DNA of 64,000 nt from Candidatus Pelagisphaera phototrophica (GTDB lineage: Bacteria > Verrucomicrobiota > Verrucomicrobiia > Opitutales > Opitutaceae): positions 3,658,001 to 3,722,000 of the forward strand of contig NZ_CP076039.1 of assembly GCF_014529625.1 (NCBI RefSeq). Direction: 5' to 3'. The notes beneath the pieces are model-generated. The model worked only from the letters and a program-made list of their open reading frames with translations, did no database searches and was not told the origin of the DNA. Both the position numbers and the translations under genes were made by a program. Every line of letters begins with the position of its first letter. The stretch's first letter is position 1. Shown here one piece after another: positions 53,743 to 62,984 of the stretch.

Positions 53743-54510
53743 TTACTTGAACGAGGGTTGTTCGTCCTCATCAGTCTCGAGAATGTTAAAGGTTTCCGAT
53801 AAAACAAGGCTTATTGATATCCGGTCGTTTGCATCCGCAGAAGGATGCATAAACGGAAGGGGCTTAGTTTCTCCAAAGGCGCTGATTTCCTCGAACTGCT
53901 CACCATCCACGCCATAGAATTCCATCATTCTCCGCGTAGAGTTTGCCCGATCGCTAGAGAGCTCCCAAGAGGTGTAGTCACTTCCACGTCCCCCGTATCC
54001 TTCAGATACATATCCGTCGACGCTTACTTTGAAATAATGCCGATGCACAAGCCAAGACATCTGCTCGATGACGAACTCTCCCCAGTCAGTATAGGTCGCC
54101 GTATTCTCCACAAAGAAAGGATGGGCATCCCGATCATACAAAGTGACTCTCAGCCCGTCTGAAGTCACCTCCAGCTCAATCGATTTTTCGGGGTCGGCGC
54201 TATCTACGTTCAAGAGTTCCATGAATGCCTGGGCCATATTCATGAGTACCTTGATATCCGAAATCTTCGCTTTGCCCTTCTTCTCCCCTTCCGTGTCATT
54301 CTGCGAATTGCCCTCTTGCGGAAGGACACCCATCGAAGCATCCAATGGAGTATTGTAGGGATCCTGGAAGAATTGGGCCATCTGAATGCGGTCCTCCTCG
54401 CTCTGGGAAGTGAGCCACAATACCATAAAGAGGGCCATCATTGCAGTTACGAAGTCCGCATATGCGACCTTCCAAGCGCCTCCATGGTGTTGATTATGTT
54501 GCTGCGACAT
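53743..54510 (-). CDS. motB: Flagellar motor stator protein MotB
   Basis: A 255-residue protein. Its single transmembrane helix (about 12-34) carries the essential proton-binding Asp19 in the AYADFVTAMMALFMVLW motif. A periplasmic plug/linker with LP-rich and acidic parts leads to an OmpA-like peptidoglycan-binding domain (WELSSDRANSTRRMMEFYGV, about 185-205). Overlaps the same module as motA, 18 bases upstream. The Asp is consistent with proton rather than sodium coupling only weakly; both ion types use it. Confidence 0.95.
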   Translation of the reverse strand: MSQQHNQHHGGAWKVAYADFVTAMMALFMVLWLTSQSEEDRIQMAQFFQDPYNTPLDASMGVLPQEGNSQNDTEGEKKGKAKISDIKVLMNMAQAFMELLNVDSADPEKSIELEVTSDGLRVTLYDRDAHPFFVENTATYTDWGEFVIEQMSWLVHRHYFKVSVDGYVSEGYGGRGSDYTSWELSSDRANSTRRMMEFYGVDGEQFEEISAFGETKPLPFMHPSADANDRISISLVLSETFNILETDEDEQPSFK

Positions 54511-54528
54511 CAGACTGTGGGGATCGGT

Positions 54529-55389
54529 CTATCCACTGGTGGACGACTTCAGGATGTTCTCCAGATCATCGGCATTCGGAACGAGACCTGCCTCAATACT
54601 CCGTCGAGCTAGCTCTACCGCCATAATAGGAGCGAGTCCTCGCGCAAAAGCGCCAATGGCACGAGACATGCAAATGTAGTAGCTTTCCTCGGACTCATTG
54701 TTGAACTCGATCAAGTTACAGAGAGGATTGACAAAGCCGTAAGCCGCAAAAATTCCATAGAAGGTGCCACTCAACGCAGCCGATACCTTGTATCCAATCA
54801 TCATCGGTCCCTGGTCAATAACGCCCATCGTTACGATGATACCCATAACCGCCGCGATAATTCCAATACCAGGGAGCGAGTCTCCAACGAGATGGAGAAC
54901 GTTAATCGGTCCGTTAGCGGCATGCTTTTTCGCATCGATCTCCGCTTTGAGAAGCGGCTCCAACTGGTCCGGCTTTATCTTGCCATCAATGATTGGACGC
55001 AAAGCCGAACACAAGAAAGTGACCTTGTCTTCGCTCCCCAAAAACTTCGGGTAATTTTGAAAAATTGAGCTCGATTCGGGGGTACTCACATGCTCGTCCA
55101 AGGCCAAAAGCCCGTTACGACGACCCAGCATGAACATTTCGTACAAGATCTTCATCAGATCCAGATAGTCATCTTTATTCGGACCACCGCCCTTCAACGC
55201 CCCTAATAACGCCCCGATTGTCTTAATCAGAACCGTTTTAGGCGCACAGATAAGCATCACTCCTAAAGTAATCCCCCCGATGGCAATTACTTCAGACAAA
55301 TGAAACAGCGAGAGTGGCTTGCCGCCCGCAAGGATGAACGCAGTAAGCGTCGAAGCGATGACGACTATATATCCGATAATGATAAACAT
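54529..55389 (-). CDS. motA: Flagellar motor stator protein MotA
   Basis: A 286-residue, four-helix membrane protein. Residues known from E. coli MotA align by position: Arg90 in the cytoplasmic loop, Pro173 in DSLPGIG and Pro222 in FVNPL. Members of this group form the ion channel with MotB. The conserved SLFHLSEVIAIGGITLG and ARGLAPIMAVELARRSIE are also present. It is followed 18 bases later by motB and preceded, after 59 bases, by fliA. Confidence 0.96.
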   Translation of the reverse strand: MFIIIGYIVVIASTLTAFILAGGKPLSLFHLSEVIAIGGITLGVMLICAPKTVLIKTIGALLGALKGGGPNKDDYLDLMKILYEMFMLGRRNGLLALDEHVSTPESSSIFQNYPKFLGSEDKVTFLCSALRPIIDGKIKPDQLEPLLKAEIDAKKHAANGPINVLHLVGDSLPGIGIIAAVMGIIVTMGVIDQGPMMIGYKVSAALSGTFYGIFAAYGFVNPLCNLIEFNNESEESYYICMSRAIGAFARGLAPIMAVELARRSIEAGLVPNADDLENILKSSTSG

Positions 55390-55448
55390 AACTCTGGATC
55401 TCCTCTATCGACTGAAATCCTGAGAGCTTAACGCTCGCTTTACGGCTC

Positions 55449-56264
55449 TTACTTATGCATCACACTCGTAATATAGCTTCGTAAGCTTATGATGGCCTGA
55501 GAGTGAATCTGACAAATCCGAGATTCCGTAAGGCTAAATACCTCCGCGATTTCCGCTAGTCGCATGTCTTGGAAATAGTACATGGCGAGAACCTTACGAG
55601 GAACCTCAGGCAATTGGTTGATTCTTTCGGCTACCAGCTGAGTAACTTCGTCCTTCTCCATCTTCGATGTCACCGGGACAACTCCTTCGTCAGGAATGAT
55701 CTCGCTAAGGTCGGCCGAGTCTGAATCGTCACCGCCTGAATTGGACGTGTTGTCCAGTGGCAAGAAGCTGATAGGGCGGACTTCCGCCATTAAAGAATTG
55801 TACTCCTTATGAGTTAAGCCTAACTCCAACCGAATCTCTTCCTCCTCTGCAGGACGCCCTAGTTTTTGCTCAAGCTCTTCAACCGTTTTTCGAAGTTTTT
55901 TGAAATTTGTACGAGCATTCCGGGGCATCCAGTCCATCCGGCGCAATTCGTCCAGGATCGCTCCTCGTATGCGCATGGCGGCATAAGATCCAAACGACTT
56001 TTTCTGCTCTGGGTCGTATTTCTTCAGCGCACTGATCAATCCTGTGATCCCAACGCTGTGTAGGTCCTGCTCATCAATGTGAGGAGGCAAATTGATTTTT
56101 ATACGAGTGACAATCGACTTAACCAAGGGAAGGTAGGTCTCGAAGAGGGCTTCCTGCTGAACCGGCGGTTTCGACGATTCATCGTTTTTCGCGTATACCT
56201 TGGCTACTTTCGCCTTGTCCATTTTAACTTCTGTTTTGGGGCTCTTAACTATCGTTTGGTTCAT
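55449..56264 (-). CDS. fliA: RNA polymerase sigma factor for flagellar genes (sigma-28, FliA)
   Basis: A 271-residue sigma-28. A non-conserved N-terminus of about 35 residues is followed by region 2 (FETYLPLVKSIVTRIKINLP, DLHSVGITGLISALKKYDPE, FGSYAAMRIRGAILDELRRMDWMPR), region 3, and region 4 (RKVLAMYYFQDMRLAEIAEVFSLTESRICQIHSQAI). Directs late flagellar transcription, probably of flagellin. Lies between the 90-residue membrane protein and motA. No flgM gene was recognised in the window. Confidence 0.95.
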   Translation of the reverse strand: MNQTIVKSPKTEVKMDKAKVAKVYAKNDESSKPPVQQEALFETYLPLVKSIVTRIKINLPPHIDEQDLHSVGITGLISALKKYDPEQKKSFGSYAAMRIRGAILDELRRMDWMPRNARTNFKKLRKTVEELEQKLGRPAEEEEIRLELGLTHKEYNSLMAEVRPISFLPLDNTSNSGGDDSDSADLSEIIPDEGVVPVTSKMEKDEVTQLVAERINQLPEVPRKVLAMYYFQDMRLAEIAEVFSLTESRICQIHSQAIISLRSYITSVMHK

Positions 56265-56276
56265 GGTGTTTTGTCC

Positions 56277-56549
56277 CTATACGGGTTTCGCTGCTTGCTC
56301 TTTAGCTTCTTGTCTATTGCGCTCTTCAGCTTCGACCATCGCCGCAACGGCGGTCTGATGCTTCTCCATGAGCATTTCCTTTACATTCCTTATCCAAATA
56401 TATGCGATCCATCGGAACAGTATTCCGAGGACAACGCTGCCAATACTCGCCTGAAATAGACCCTCTGTCGGCGTCTTGCCGGAAAGTAGCGCCATTACGA
56501 ATACAACGGTAAAACCGATCAGTCCTCCAAGTATAATCGCGAACTTCAT
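56277..56549 (-). CDS. Small membrane protein between flhF and fliA
   Basis: A 90-residue protein with two transmembrane helices (about 3-22 and 33-55) and a charged helical tail rich in Glu, Lys and Ala (KEMLMEKHQTAVAAMVEAEERNRQEAKEQ). Its ATG overlaps the flhF stop (ATGA), so it is translationally coupled to flhF. In most flhF-fliA clusters this place is taken by the MinD-like flhG, which is absent. No family recognised. Confidence 0.72.
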   Translation of the reverse strand: MKFAIILGGLIGFTVVFVMALLSGKTPTEGLFQASIGSVVLGILFRWIAYIWIRNVKEMLMEKHQTAVAAMVEAEERNRQEAKEQAAKPV

Positions 56550-57844
56550 GCGGTTGCCATTTCCTCGCTCTTAGAGTTTTCTACGGGTCCCCTGGGTGCA
56601 TTTCTTCTCGCCGAGGCAAGTTCGCGCCCGCGAGGAAATGTCTTTTCCAGCAGATAGCTGAAAGGGTCCATTGTATAGTCGCCAGCCGGGTTGGGTCCGT
56701 AGCTAAAAAACAATGGGCAAACTGATTTTCCCAACGCGAACTTCCAGAGTTTTCCTGCCTTTCGAGTTTCATCCAAATGCGTGAATACAACGTGAGTAGC
56801 TCCCATTCGATTCCCCGCGAGCAAAGCGTCGGAAATTGATTCCGTTTCGTACGCGGCATTCACCACTAGAATTCTCTCATCCGCACCCATTTCGTCGAGC
56901 AGTTCTCGACAGCTATCCACGGCGTCAGCGTCGCCAAGATTTAGGCCTGGCAAATCGGCGTATATCGGCTTCCGGTTGGAACGCTCTTCAACTTCGTCCA
57001 ACGACCGATACAACGGCGCCCCCATGATTTCACAAAAGGCTTCTAGCCCGTCTGAGGAATTCGGAACAGAACCATCGACCTTGAGAACGACCGGTTCCAG
57101 TCCATTAATAAATACGTCGGCTGACAGCGCTTTGCTCAACGCGCTGGTCTTGCCCACACCGCTAGCTCCTATAAAGGCACGGCAGTCTCCTTTGAGCTTG
57201 GAAGGTGCATCAGGAAATTGATTACGCAGCCAATCACATATACGGCTGTAAATTTCCAAGTTGGGGACTTCTCCCATCTCTCGAAATCCCAACTCGTAGC
57301 AAATGCGTTCAACCATCGAGTCATCGAACCCAACGGAACGAAGCATCGACACAGCCCGCTCCACATACTCAATGGTTCCTCGTCTTACAGGGTTTGCTGC
57401 GGATCCCAGTCTGGGACTTGCACCAGTAGCTAGACCGTCCTCTAAACTTGAAAAATAACCGTCACTGCTCACTTCCTCAGAAGCCTTGGAATACAAGCTG
57501 GCAATCGGATTCTTTGAACTGGGTTTCCTAGACTTTGCGTCCAGGTCTCCATCAGCAGGCATTTTCTTCTCAACAGATATTTCCTCCTTCGATTCACCCT
57601 CTCCAGTCGTTTTAGCTGCTCCCGGCTTTTTCTTTGTGGGCACTTCTACGACGATTTCCAAACGAGGACTCTTAAGAAATCCTGCGATGCCGTTGTTGAC
57701 CTGCTGTTTAACTGCAATTACTTTAGCCGACTCTCCAAACTTCTGCTTAATCGCGTTAACCGCTTTAGAGGCATCGTCGGCGACGATTTTAAATTGTACT
57801 GTATCCGCTGACACGGTTTCGTTTTTCAGATTGGGGGTGCTCAT
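56546..57844 (-). CDS. flhF: Flagellar SRP-like GTPase FlhF (divergent)
   Basis: A 432-residue protein. The N-terminal B domain has VQFKIVADDASKAVNAIKQKFGESAKVIAVKQ, the FlhF hallmark. The linker (70-150) is charged. The NG domain has a normal P-loop GASGVGKT at 226-233. Later motifs deviate: where FlhF usually has DTAGR there is ADLPGL, and the TKLDE specificity motif reads THLDE. This may affect GTP hydrolysis or selectivity. FlhF places the flagellum, usually at a pole. Nineteen bases after flhA. Confidence 0.88.
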   Translation of the reverse strand: MSTPNLKNETVSADTVQFKIVADDASKAVNAIKQKFGESAKVIAVKQQVNNGIAGFLKSPRLEIVVEVPTKKKPGAAKTTGEGESKEEISVEKKMPADGDLDAKSRKPSSKNPIASLYSKASEEVSSDGYFSSLEDGLATGASPRLGSAANPVRRGTIEYVERAVSMLRSVGFDDSMVERICYELGFREMGEVPNLEIYSRICDWLRNQFPDAPSKLKGDCRAFIGASGVGKTSALSKALSADVFINGLEPVVLKVDGSVPNSSDGLEAFCEIMGAPLYRSLDEVEERSNRKPIYADLPGLNLGDADAVDSCRELLDEMGADERILVVNAAYETESISDALLAGNRMGATHVVFTHLDETRKAGKLWKFALGKSVCPLFFSYGPNPAGDYTMDPFSYLLEKTFPRGRELASARRNAPRGPVENSKSEEMATA

Positions 57845-57863
57845 AGCTATTTAATTCTGAAAT

Positions 57864-60074
57864 CTAGTTACTTTGAGCCATCCCTACGAGCTCCTCCCTT
57901 GGAGCCGTTTTCGCATCTTCCGATATCTTTCGTATTTGATCCTGAACAAATTCCGGGAACACAATAATCGAGTAATTCTGTATCTCCGTAGCCGCCGGCA
58001 ACTCTTGGTAACTTAGAATATTCAGCTTTGGCAAAGACGGCTCAAAGAAGCGCTTGAATGGCAGGCGTATTTCCGCTGCGGTTACAAATACTGGCATTAG
58101 TCCGTTCTCAATCATGTCATTCGCTTTCAATGCTAATTCACGTAGCAGGTGCTGTGCCAACTGCGGATCCAGTGATAAAGTATAATCTGTATTCGTTCTC
58201 TGGATTTTGGTAGCTATGACCTGCTCTAGTCGAGGATCCATTGTTATCCCCTTGAGAACGCCTTTTTCCGATTCATACGCAGGAACGAAGAACTCTCCTA
58301 ACTTTCTCCTTACGTACTCGGACAGATCATCAGGATTTTTGGATATCGAAGCAAAATCTGCAATCGCTTCCAAAACCAAGTTTATGTTTCGTATGGATAC
58401 ATTTTCCTTTAGCAAATTCTGTAATACTCGATGAATGACCCCAATGTTGACGAGATCTGGAAGCAACTCGGAAATTAATGCCGGGTGGTCTTCTTGAACG
58501 TGGTCGATGAGTTTCTGCACATCCTGCCGTCCCACGAGATACATCGCGTTGTTTTTAAGAACCTCAGATAGATGTGTCACAAGTACGGAATTGGAATCGA
58601 CAATCGAGAAGCCATTCATTTCCGCATTCTTCTTTTCGTCTTCATCGACCCAAACGGATTCGATTCCAAAGACAGGTTCTACGGTTGGGATACCATTGAT
58701 TGGAATCTCACTGTTCGATACATTCATGGCCAGCCAACGGTTGGGCATGACCTCTCCGCGAACAATCTCCTTATTATGCAAGAGAAAACGGTACTCGTTG
58801 CTTTCCAGTTCCAAATTGTCCCTAACAGCAATCGGTGGAACAACGATGCCTAGCTCCCTCGCTATGGTCTTCCGAACGCCCGTGACTCGTTCCAAGAGAT
58901 CCCCTCCTTGAACTTTATCCGCTAGAGACAGTAGGTTGTATCCTATCTCCAAAGCGAATACGTCCACTTCGATGAGTTTTTCAAACTCCGCGGGCATACT
59001 CTTCCCGTCGTCTTGCTCACCGCTCGAACCGGACTCCATTTCCGCGCGTCTTTCATCCTCCATTTTAACTGCCTTCTCTCGTTCCTTAACTTTCTCCGCT
59101 TTCCGTAAACTAAACATAAGGGCAGCAAATACTCCCGCCACCATCATGAATGGCATTTTAGGCATCCCAGGAATAAACCCTACTCCAACCAGCATCAAAG
59201 CAAGAAGGCCCATTGCTTTCGGATAAGCTGAGAGCTGGCCTCCGATTTGGTCTCCAAGATTATCAGAGTTTCCAGATGTCCGAGTTACCAGAACACCAGC
59301 GGCGAGTGATACAATCAGTCCCGGTATCTGAGAGACAAGACCATCCCCGATAGACAACAGAGTAAACTTCTGCACGGCATCTCCAAACACTAAACCATGC
59401 TGAATCATCCCGATAGCGATTCCTCCCAATACATTAATCGCAGTGATCAATATCGCAGCGACCGCATCTCCTCTAACAAACTTGCTAGCACCGTCCATCG
59501 CCCCGTAAAAGTCGGCTTCCTTTTGAATTTTCTCGCGTCGCTCGGTCGCCTTAAGCTCATCAATAATTCCCGCATTAAGCTCAGCATCGATCGCCATTTG
59601 CTTACCGGGCATCGCATCCAAGGTAAATCGGGCGGCCACCTCCGCGATACGGCCCGAACCCTTAGTGATGACCATAAAGTTGATCGCCACCAAAATTAGG
59701 AATACAACCGCTCCTACTAGGTAATTATTTCCGACTACAAACGTGCCAAAAGACTCGATTACGTTGCCAGCATCCCCCTTTAAGAGAATGAGCTTCGTAG
59801 ATGCTACGTTCAGCCCAAGCCGGTAAATGGTAAGTCCAAGAAGTATCGTCGGAAAACCGGTAAATTCAGATGGCTCCTTGACATAGATGATCACGAGCAT
59901 TACCAGGAGAGAGGCCCCTATGCTCCCCACCAACAATAGGTCTAGCATCACTGCCGGCAATGGCATAAACAGCAGCAATACTGTACCGAACATGCCGAGC
60001 GTTACAACCGTATCACCCTTCTTCAAAAATCCTAGAATTTTGCCTAGGTCAAAATTTCCTTTTGCCGATTCCAT
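57864..60074 (-). CDS. flhA: Flagellar export gate protein FlhA
   Basis: A 736-residue protein with eight N-terminal transmembrane helices (to about 330). The conserved FHIPEP-like stretch reads as VTKGSGRIAEVAARFTLDAMPGKQMAIDAELNAG. The large cytoplasmic export domain has VPPIAVRDN and the later LVNIGVIHRVLQNLLKENVSIRN. Slightly longer than usual (about 690) because of a charged linker (MEDERRAEMESGSSGEQDD) near 345. Start overlaps the flhB stop by one base (TAATG). Confidence 0.97.
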   Translation of the reverse strand: MESAKGNFDLGKILGFLKKGDTVVTLGMFGTVLLLFMPLPAVMLDLLLVGSIGASLLVMLVIIYVKEPSEFTGFPTILLGLTIYRLGLNVASTKLILLKGDAGNVIESFGTFVVGNNYLVGAVVFLILVAINFMVITKGSGRIAEVAARFTLDAMPGKQMAIDAELNAGIIDELKATERREKIQKEADFYGAMDGASKFVRGDAVAAILITAINVLGGIAIGMIQHGLVFGDAVQKFTLLSIGDGLVSQIPGLIVSLAAGVLVTRTSGNSDNLGDQIGGQLSAYPKAMGLLALMLVGVGFIPGMPKMPFMMVAGVFAALMFSLRKAEKVKEREKAVKMEDERRAEMESGSSGEQDDGKSMPAEFEKLIEVDVFALEIGYNLLSLADKVQGGDLLERVTGVRKTIARELGIVVPPIAVRDNLELESNEYRFLLHNKEIVRGEVMPNRWLAMNVSNSEIPINGIPTVEPVFGIESVWVDEDEKKNAEMNGFSIVDSNSVLVTHLSEVLKNNAMYLVGRQDVQKLIDHVQEDHPALISELLPDLVNIGVIHRVLQNLLKENVSIRNINLVLEAIADFASISKNPDDLSEYVRRKLGEFFVPAYESEKGVLKGITMDPRLEQVIATKIQRTNTDYTLSLDPQLAQHLLRELALKANDMIENGLMPVFVTAAEIRLPFKRFFEPSLPKLNILSYQELPAATEIQNYSIIVFPEFVQDQIRKISEDAKTAPREELVGMAQSN

Positions 60075-61183
60075 TATCTATTCTTCGACTTAACGCCCCT
60101 TCTCACCTTTAGTTTGTGAAAGTAGTATTTGTGTACTCGATACACATACGCAAGAATCTCGGCGACGGACTGATACATTTCAGCCGGAATCGCCTTGCCT
60201 GGCTGGCCGGCCTTATAAAGCATTCGTGCAACCAGCTTGTTCTCAACAATCGGCACTCCGTTCTCCTTAGCTACTTGCTTGATTCGCTGAGCAAATAGAT
60301 TTTCACCTTTAGCCAGAACCATAGGAGCTTCATCTACTCCCCGTTCATACTTCATGGCTATCGCGTAGTGGGTTGGATTTGTGACGACTACATCGGCCGT
60401 GGGAACATCATCAAGCATTTGTGTCTGCATCAGACGCATAGCCATGGCATATCGCGCTTTACGAATCTCCGGGCTCATGTCCGCGTCTTTTCTTTCCTGC
60501 TTAACCTCTTCTTTTGTCATCTTGAGGTCATTTGCAGTCTTCACCTTCTGGTAGATGTAACTGATGATTGCAATTATCGCGACGAATATAATAAGCCGGA
60601 TAAATGCGTAAACCATCGTATCTATGATAAACACACCTATATGATTGAAATCTATTACCGCATAGAAAATTGGATCATTAACGATTTTTCCAATCGCTCC
60701 ATAAAGAATTGCTCCGATCGCAATCAGCTTCAGCAGATCAATCCCAAATTTTACTAGAGTATCCTTGGATACCAGCCGCTTCGTTCCCGAAATCGGGTTA
60801 AGTTTTTCAAAACCGAACTTGAGAGCTTTTGGCGTCAACCGAAACCCGGACTGGATGCCTCCTGCTACAATCGCTCCAACCATCCCAGCTATCAGAAAGG
60901 GCCCCGAAAAACGGGACAAGGCAGTCATCGTTTGCATGGACCAATACTCGATGCCATCCTCATTGATGTCTATCGTTGCCAAATTGCCAAAGATGGAGAC
61001 GGACAGATTCATCACATTCATGGCTAAATCCTGTCCGTACCAGAGAACTACAAGTAGTCCCGCAAAGAGAGTGAATACGACTCCAATTTCCTGAGCTTGG
61101 GCAAAGTTTCCCTTTTGGAGAGCCTCGTTGAGTCTCTTTGACGAAGCTTTTTCTGTCTTTGAATCTTTATCTGTATCTGCCAT
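60074..61183 (-). CDS. flhB: Flagellar export switch protein FlhB
   Basis: A 369-residue membrane protein with four hydrophobic helices (about 33-52, 92-112, 145-168, 188-212) and a cytoplasmic domain. The self-cleavage motif NPTH is at 269-272, the same residue numbers as in Salmonella FlhB, followed by YAIAMKY. It begins one base after fliR and ends overlapping flhA. Switches export from rod/hook to filament substrates. Confidence 0.97.
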   Translation of the reverse strand: MADTDKDSKTEKASSKRLNEALQKGNFAQAQEIGVVFTLFAGLLVVLWYGQDLAMNVMNLSVSIFGNLATIDINEDGIEYWSMQTMTALSRFSGPFLIAGMVGAIVAGGIQSGFRLTPKALKFGFEKLNPISGTKRLVSKDTLVKFGIDLLKLIAIGAILYGAIGKIVNDPIFYAVIDFNHIGVFIIDTMVYAFIRLIIFVAIIAIISYIYQKVKTANDLKMTKEEVKQERKDADMSPEIRKARYAMAMRLMQTQMLDDVPTADVVVTNPTHYAIAMKYERGVDEAPMVLAKGENLFAQRIKQVAKENGVPIVENKLVARMLYKAGQPGKAIPAEMYQSVAEILAYVYRVHKYYFHKLKVRRGVKSKNR

Positions 61184-61184
61184 C

Positions 61185-61952
61185 TTAGAATGCCGGTCGG
61201 AACATGATAAAGCGCATCATCACCTCGGTTGTATTGTTGGAGTAGTTGATAATATACCCAACAACCAACAATACCGAGAAAGAGAAAATCGAAATGCCAG
61301 CAAGAATACGGGCAGAGAAACTTAGTATGAATACATTCAGTTTCGGCACCACTTTACCCAGCACAGCAAACACTAGGTTTACCAGAAAGTTGACTGCAAT
61401 CACCGGAGCGGCCATAAGTATCCCAATTTTGAATATCCCCGCCGTCTGTTTTATTATGAATTCAGCCGCATAGTGATTAACTTCCATGAACCCAACAGGA
61501 GCAACCTCATAACTCGCGATGTAAGCTCTGAGGATATCGTACTCACTTCCTGAAAGAATAACAATCACGCCGAGAAAATACATGATTGTACCAATCGGAT
61601 TTGCTCCCCGAGAGGTGGAAGGATCAAACTCGGCTCCGGGTGCCAAACCGATCTCAACTGTCAGAATATGTGAAGCAAAGTCTATCAGGAAAAACAACAT
61701 TCGGACGGCAAATCCCATCGATAACCCAACTGCCATTTCCTTTGCCATCCAGATAATCAGAACCAAGAGTGAGTCGGGTAAAGCAACATTCACATCCACC
61801 AACGGTAAAACGATTAAGGCGAAGGCCATAGAGAATCCACCCTTTGCGATAAACGGAATCGTCTTATGGGCGAAGAATGGAATGTACAGGAAAAGCCCAA
61901 CCATTCGGGTCAGGATCAATATAAAAGCAAATATGTCGTCGGGGGCGAACAT
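61185..61952 (-). CDS. fliR: Flagellar export gate protein FliR
   Basis: A 255-residue polytopic membrane protein (six helices) with the conserved FILILTRMVGLFLYIPFF opening and the VIVLSGSEYDILRAYIASYEVAP segment in the centre. Part of the FliPQR core of the export channel. Four bases after fliQ, one base before flhB. Confidence 0.96.
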   Translation of the reverse strand: MFAPDDIFAFILILTRMVGLFLYIPFFAHKTIPFIAKGGFSMAFALIVLPLVDVNVALPDSLLVLIIWMAKEMAVGLSMGFAVRMLFFLIDFASHILTVEIGLAPGAEFDPSTSRGANPIGTIMYFLGVIVILSGSEYDILRAYIASYEVAPVGFMEVNHYAAEFIIKQTAGIFKIGILMAAPVIAVNFLVNLVFAVLGKVVPKLNVFILSFSARILAGISIFSFSVLLVVGYIINYSNNTTEVMMRFIMFRPAF

Positions 61953-61956
61953 CGAT

Positions 61957-62226
61957 TTAGAAAGGGATCTCCGTGATCTTAGAAAATACGGTAATCGTGA
62001 AATTCATCAGCGTCTTCATTAGCCAAGAGGCGGAAAAAACAAGCACTCCACCAACCGCGAACAGTTTAGGGGCAAATGAGAGCGTTTGCTCTTGTATACT
62101 CGTAACCGCTTGAACAAGCGAAACCGTAAGCCCAACCGCAATTGTCGTGAGCAAGATCGGACTCACAAGCGTCAGGGCGTTGTAAATCGCCTGACGAAAT
62201 AGTTCTATAGCCATTTCCAAACTCAT
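61957..62226 (-). CDS. fliQ: Flagellar export gate protein FliQ
   Basis: An 89-residue two-helix membrane protein with the family pattern ALTLVSPILLTTIAVGLTVSLVQAVTSIQEQTLSFAPKL. The ATG overlaps the fliP stop by four bases (ATGA). Part of the export gate core. Confidence 0.96.
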   Translation of the reverse strand: MSLEMAIELFRQAIYNALTLVSPILLTTIAVGLTVSLVQAVTSIQEQTLSFAPKLFAVGGVLVFSASWLMKTLMNFTITVFSKITEIPF

Positions 62227-62984
62227 AACTGAAAGCTTTGTACCAAAGATTTAATGACCAGTGTCCATCCATCCACTAAGACGAACAAAAGCAATTTAAA
62301 GGGGAGAGAGATCACAATCGGAGGCATCATCATCATACCCATTGCCATGAGCGTGGTACCTACGAGAAAATCGATTAGAATGAATGGCAGAAAGATCAGA
62401 AAACCCATCTGAAAGGCGGTTCTAATTTCACTCATAACAAACGCTGGGACTACAACACGCATGGGCAACTCGCTCGTAGCGGTCGGCCCCATTTTCGCCA
62501 AGTCTAGGAAGAACTCCACATCGTCTAGCTTTGTCTGCTTTAGCATAAAGTCCCGTAACGGATCTGAACCTTTCTCCAAAGCTTCCGCGGTCGTAATAGT
62601 CTTATCGAAGAGCGGTTGTAACGCTGTTGTATTCACTTCCTGAAAAACGGGCTGCATTACAAAAAATGTGATGACGAGCGCTAATCCCACGATCAGCTGA
62701 TTGGAAGGGGCCTGGTGCACACCTAGGGCTGTCCGCACAAATCCAAGCACAATAATGATTCGCGTAAAGCTCGTCATCAGTACCACAATAGACGGCCCAA
62801 GCGTCAGAAGGGTCATCAGTAACAAGATCTGAATAGCAGCTCCTACATCTTGGCCCCCTTCTTCACTGTCGCCCATATTAATACTCAAATTCAGGCCCTG
62901 TGGGCTTGCCGCCTGCCCATAGACAGCGTCAGAGACGCTTAGACAGAAAATTGTAATGAGGAATATGGATACGATTTTCTTCAT
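62223..62984 (-). CDS. fliP: Flagellar export gate protein FliP
   Basis: A 253-residue protein with a signal peptide (1-23), the long membrane region starting LLMTLLTLGPSIVVLMTSFTRIIIVLGFVRTALG, and the C-terminal GFLIFLPFILIDFLVGTTLMAMGMMMMPP, both strongly conserved. Overlaps fliO and fliQ by four bases each, so the three are translationally coupled. Confidence 0.97.
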   Translation of the reverse strand: MKKIVSIFLITIFCLSVSDAVYGQAASPQGLNLSINMGDSEEGGQDVGAAIQILLLMTLLTLGPSIVVLMTSFTRIIIVLGFVRTALGVHQAPSNQLIVGLALVITFFVMQPVFQEVNTTALQPLFDKTITTAEALEKGSDPLRDFMLKQTKLDDVEFFLDLAKMGPTATSELPMRVVVPAFVMSEIRTAFQMGFLIFLPFILIDFLVGTTLMAMGMMMMPPIVISLPFKLLLFVLVDGWTLVIKSLVQSFQL

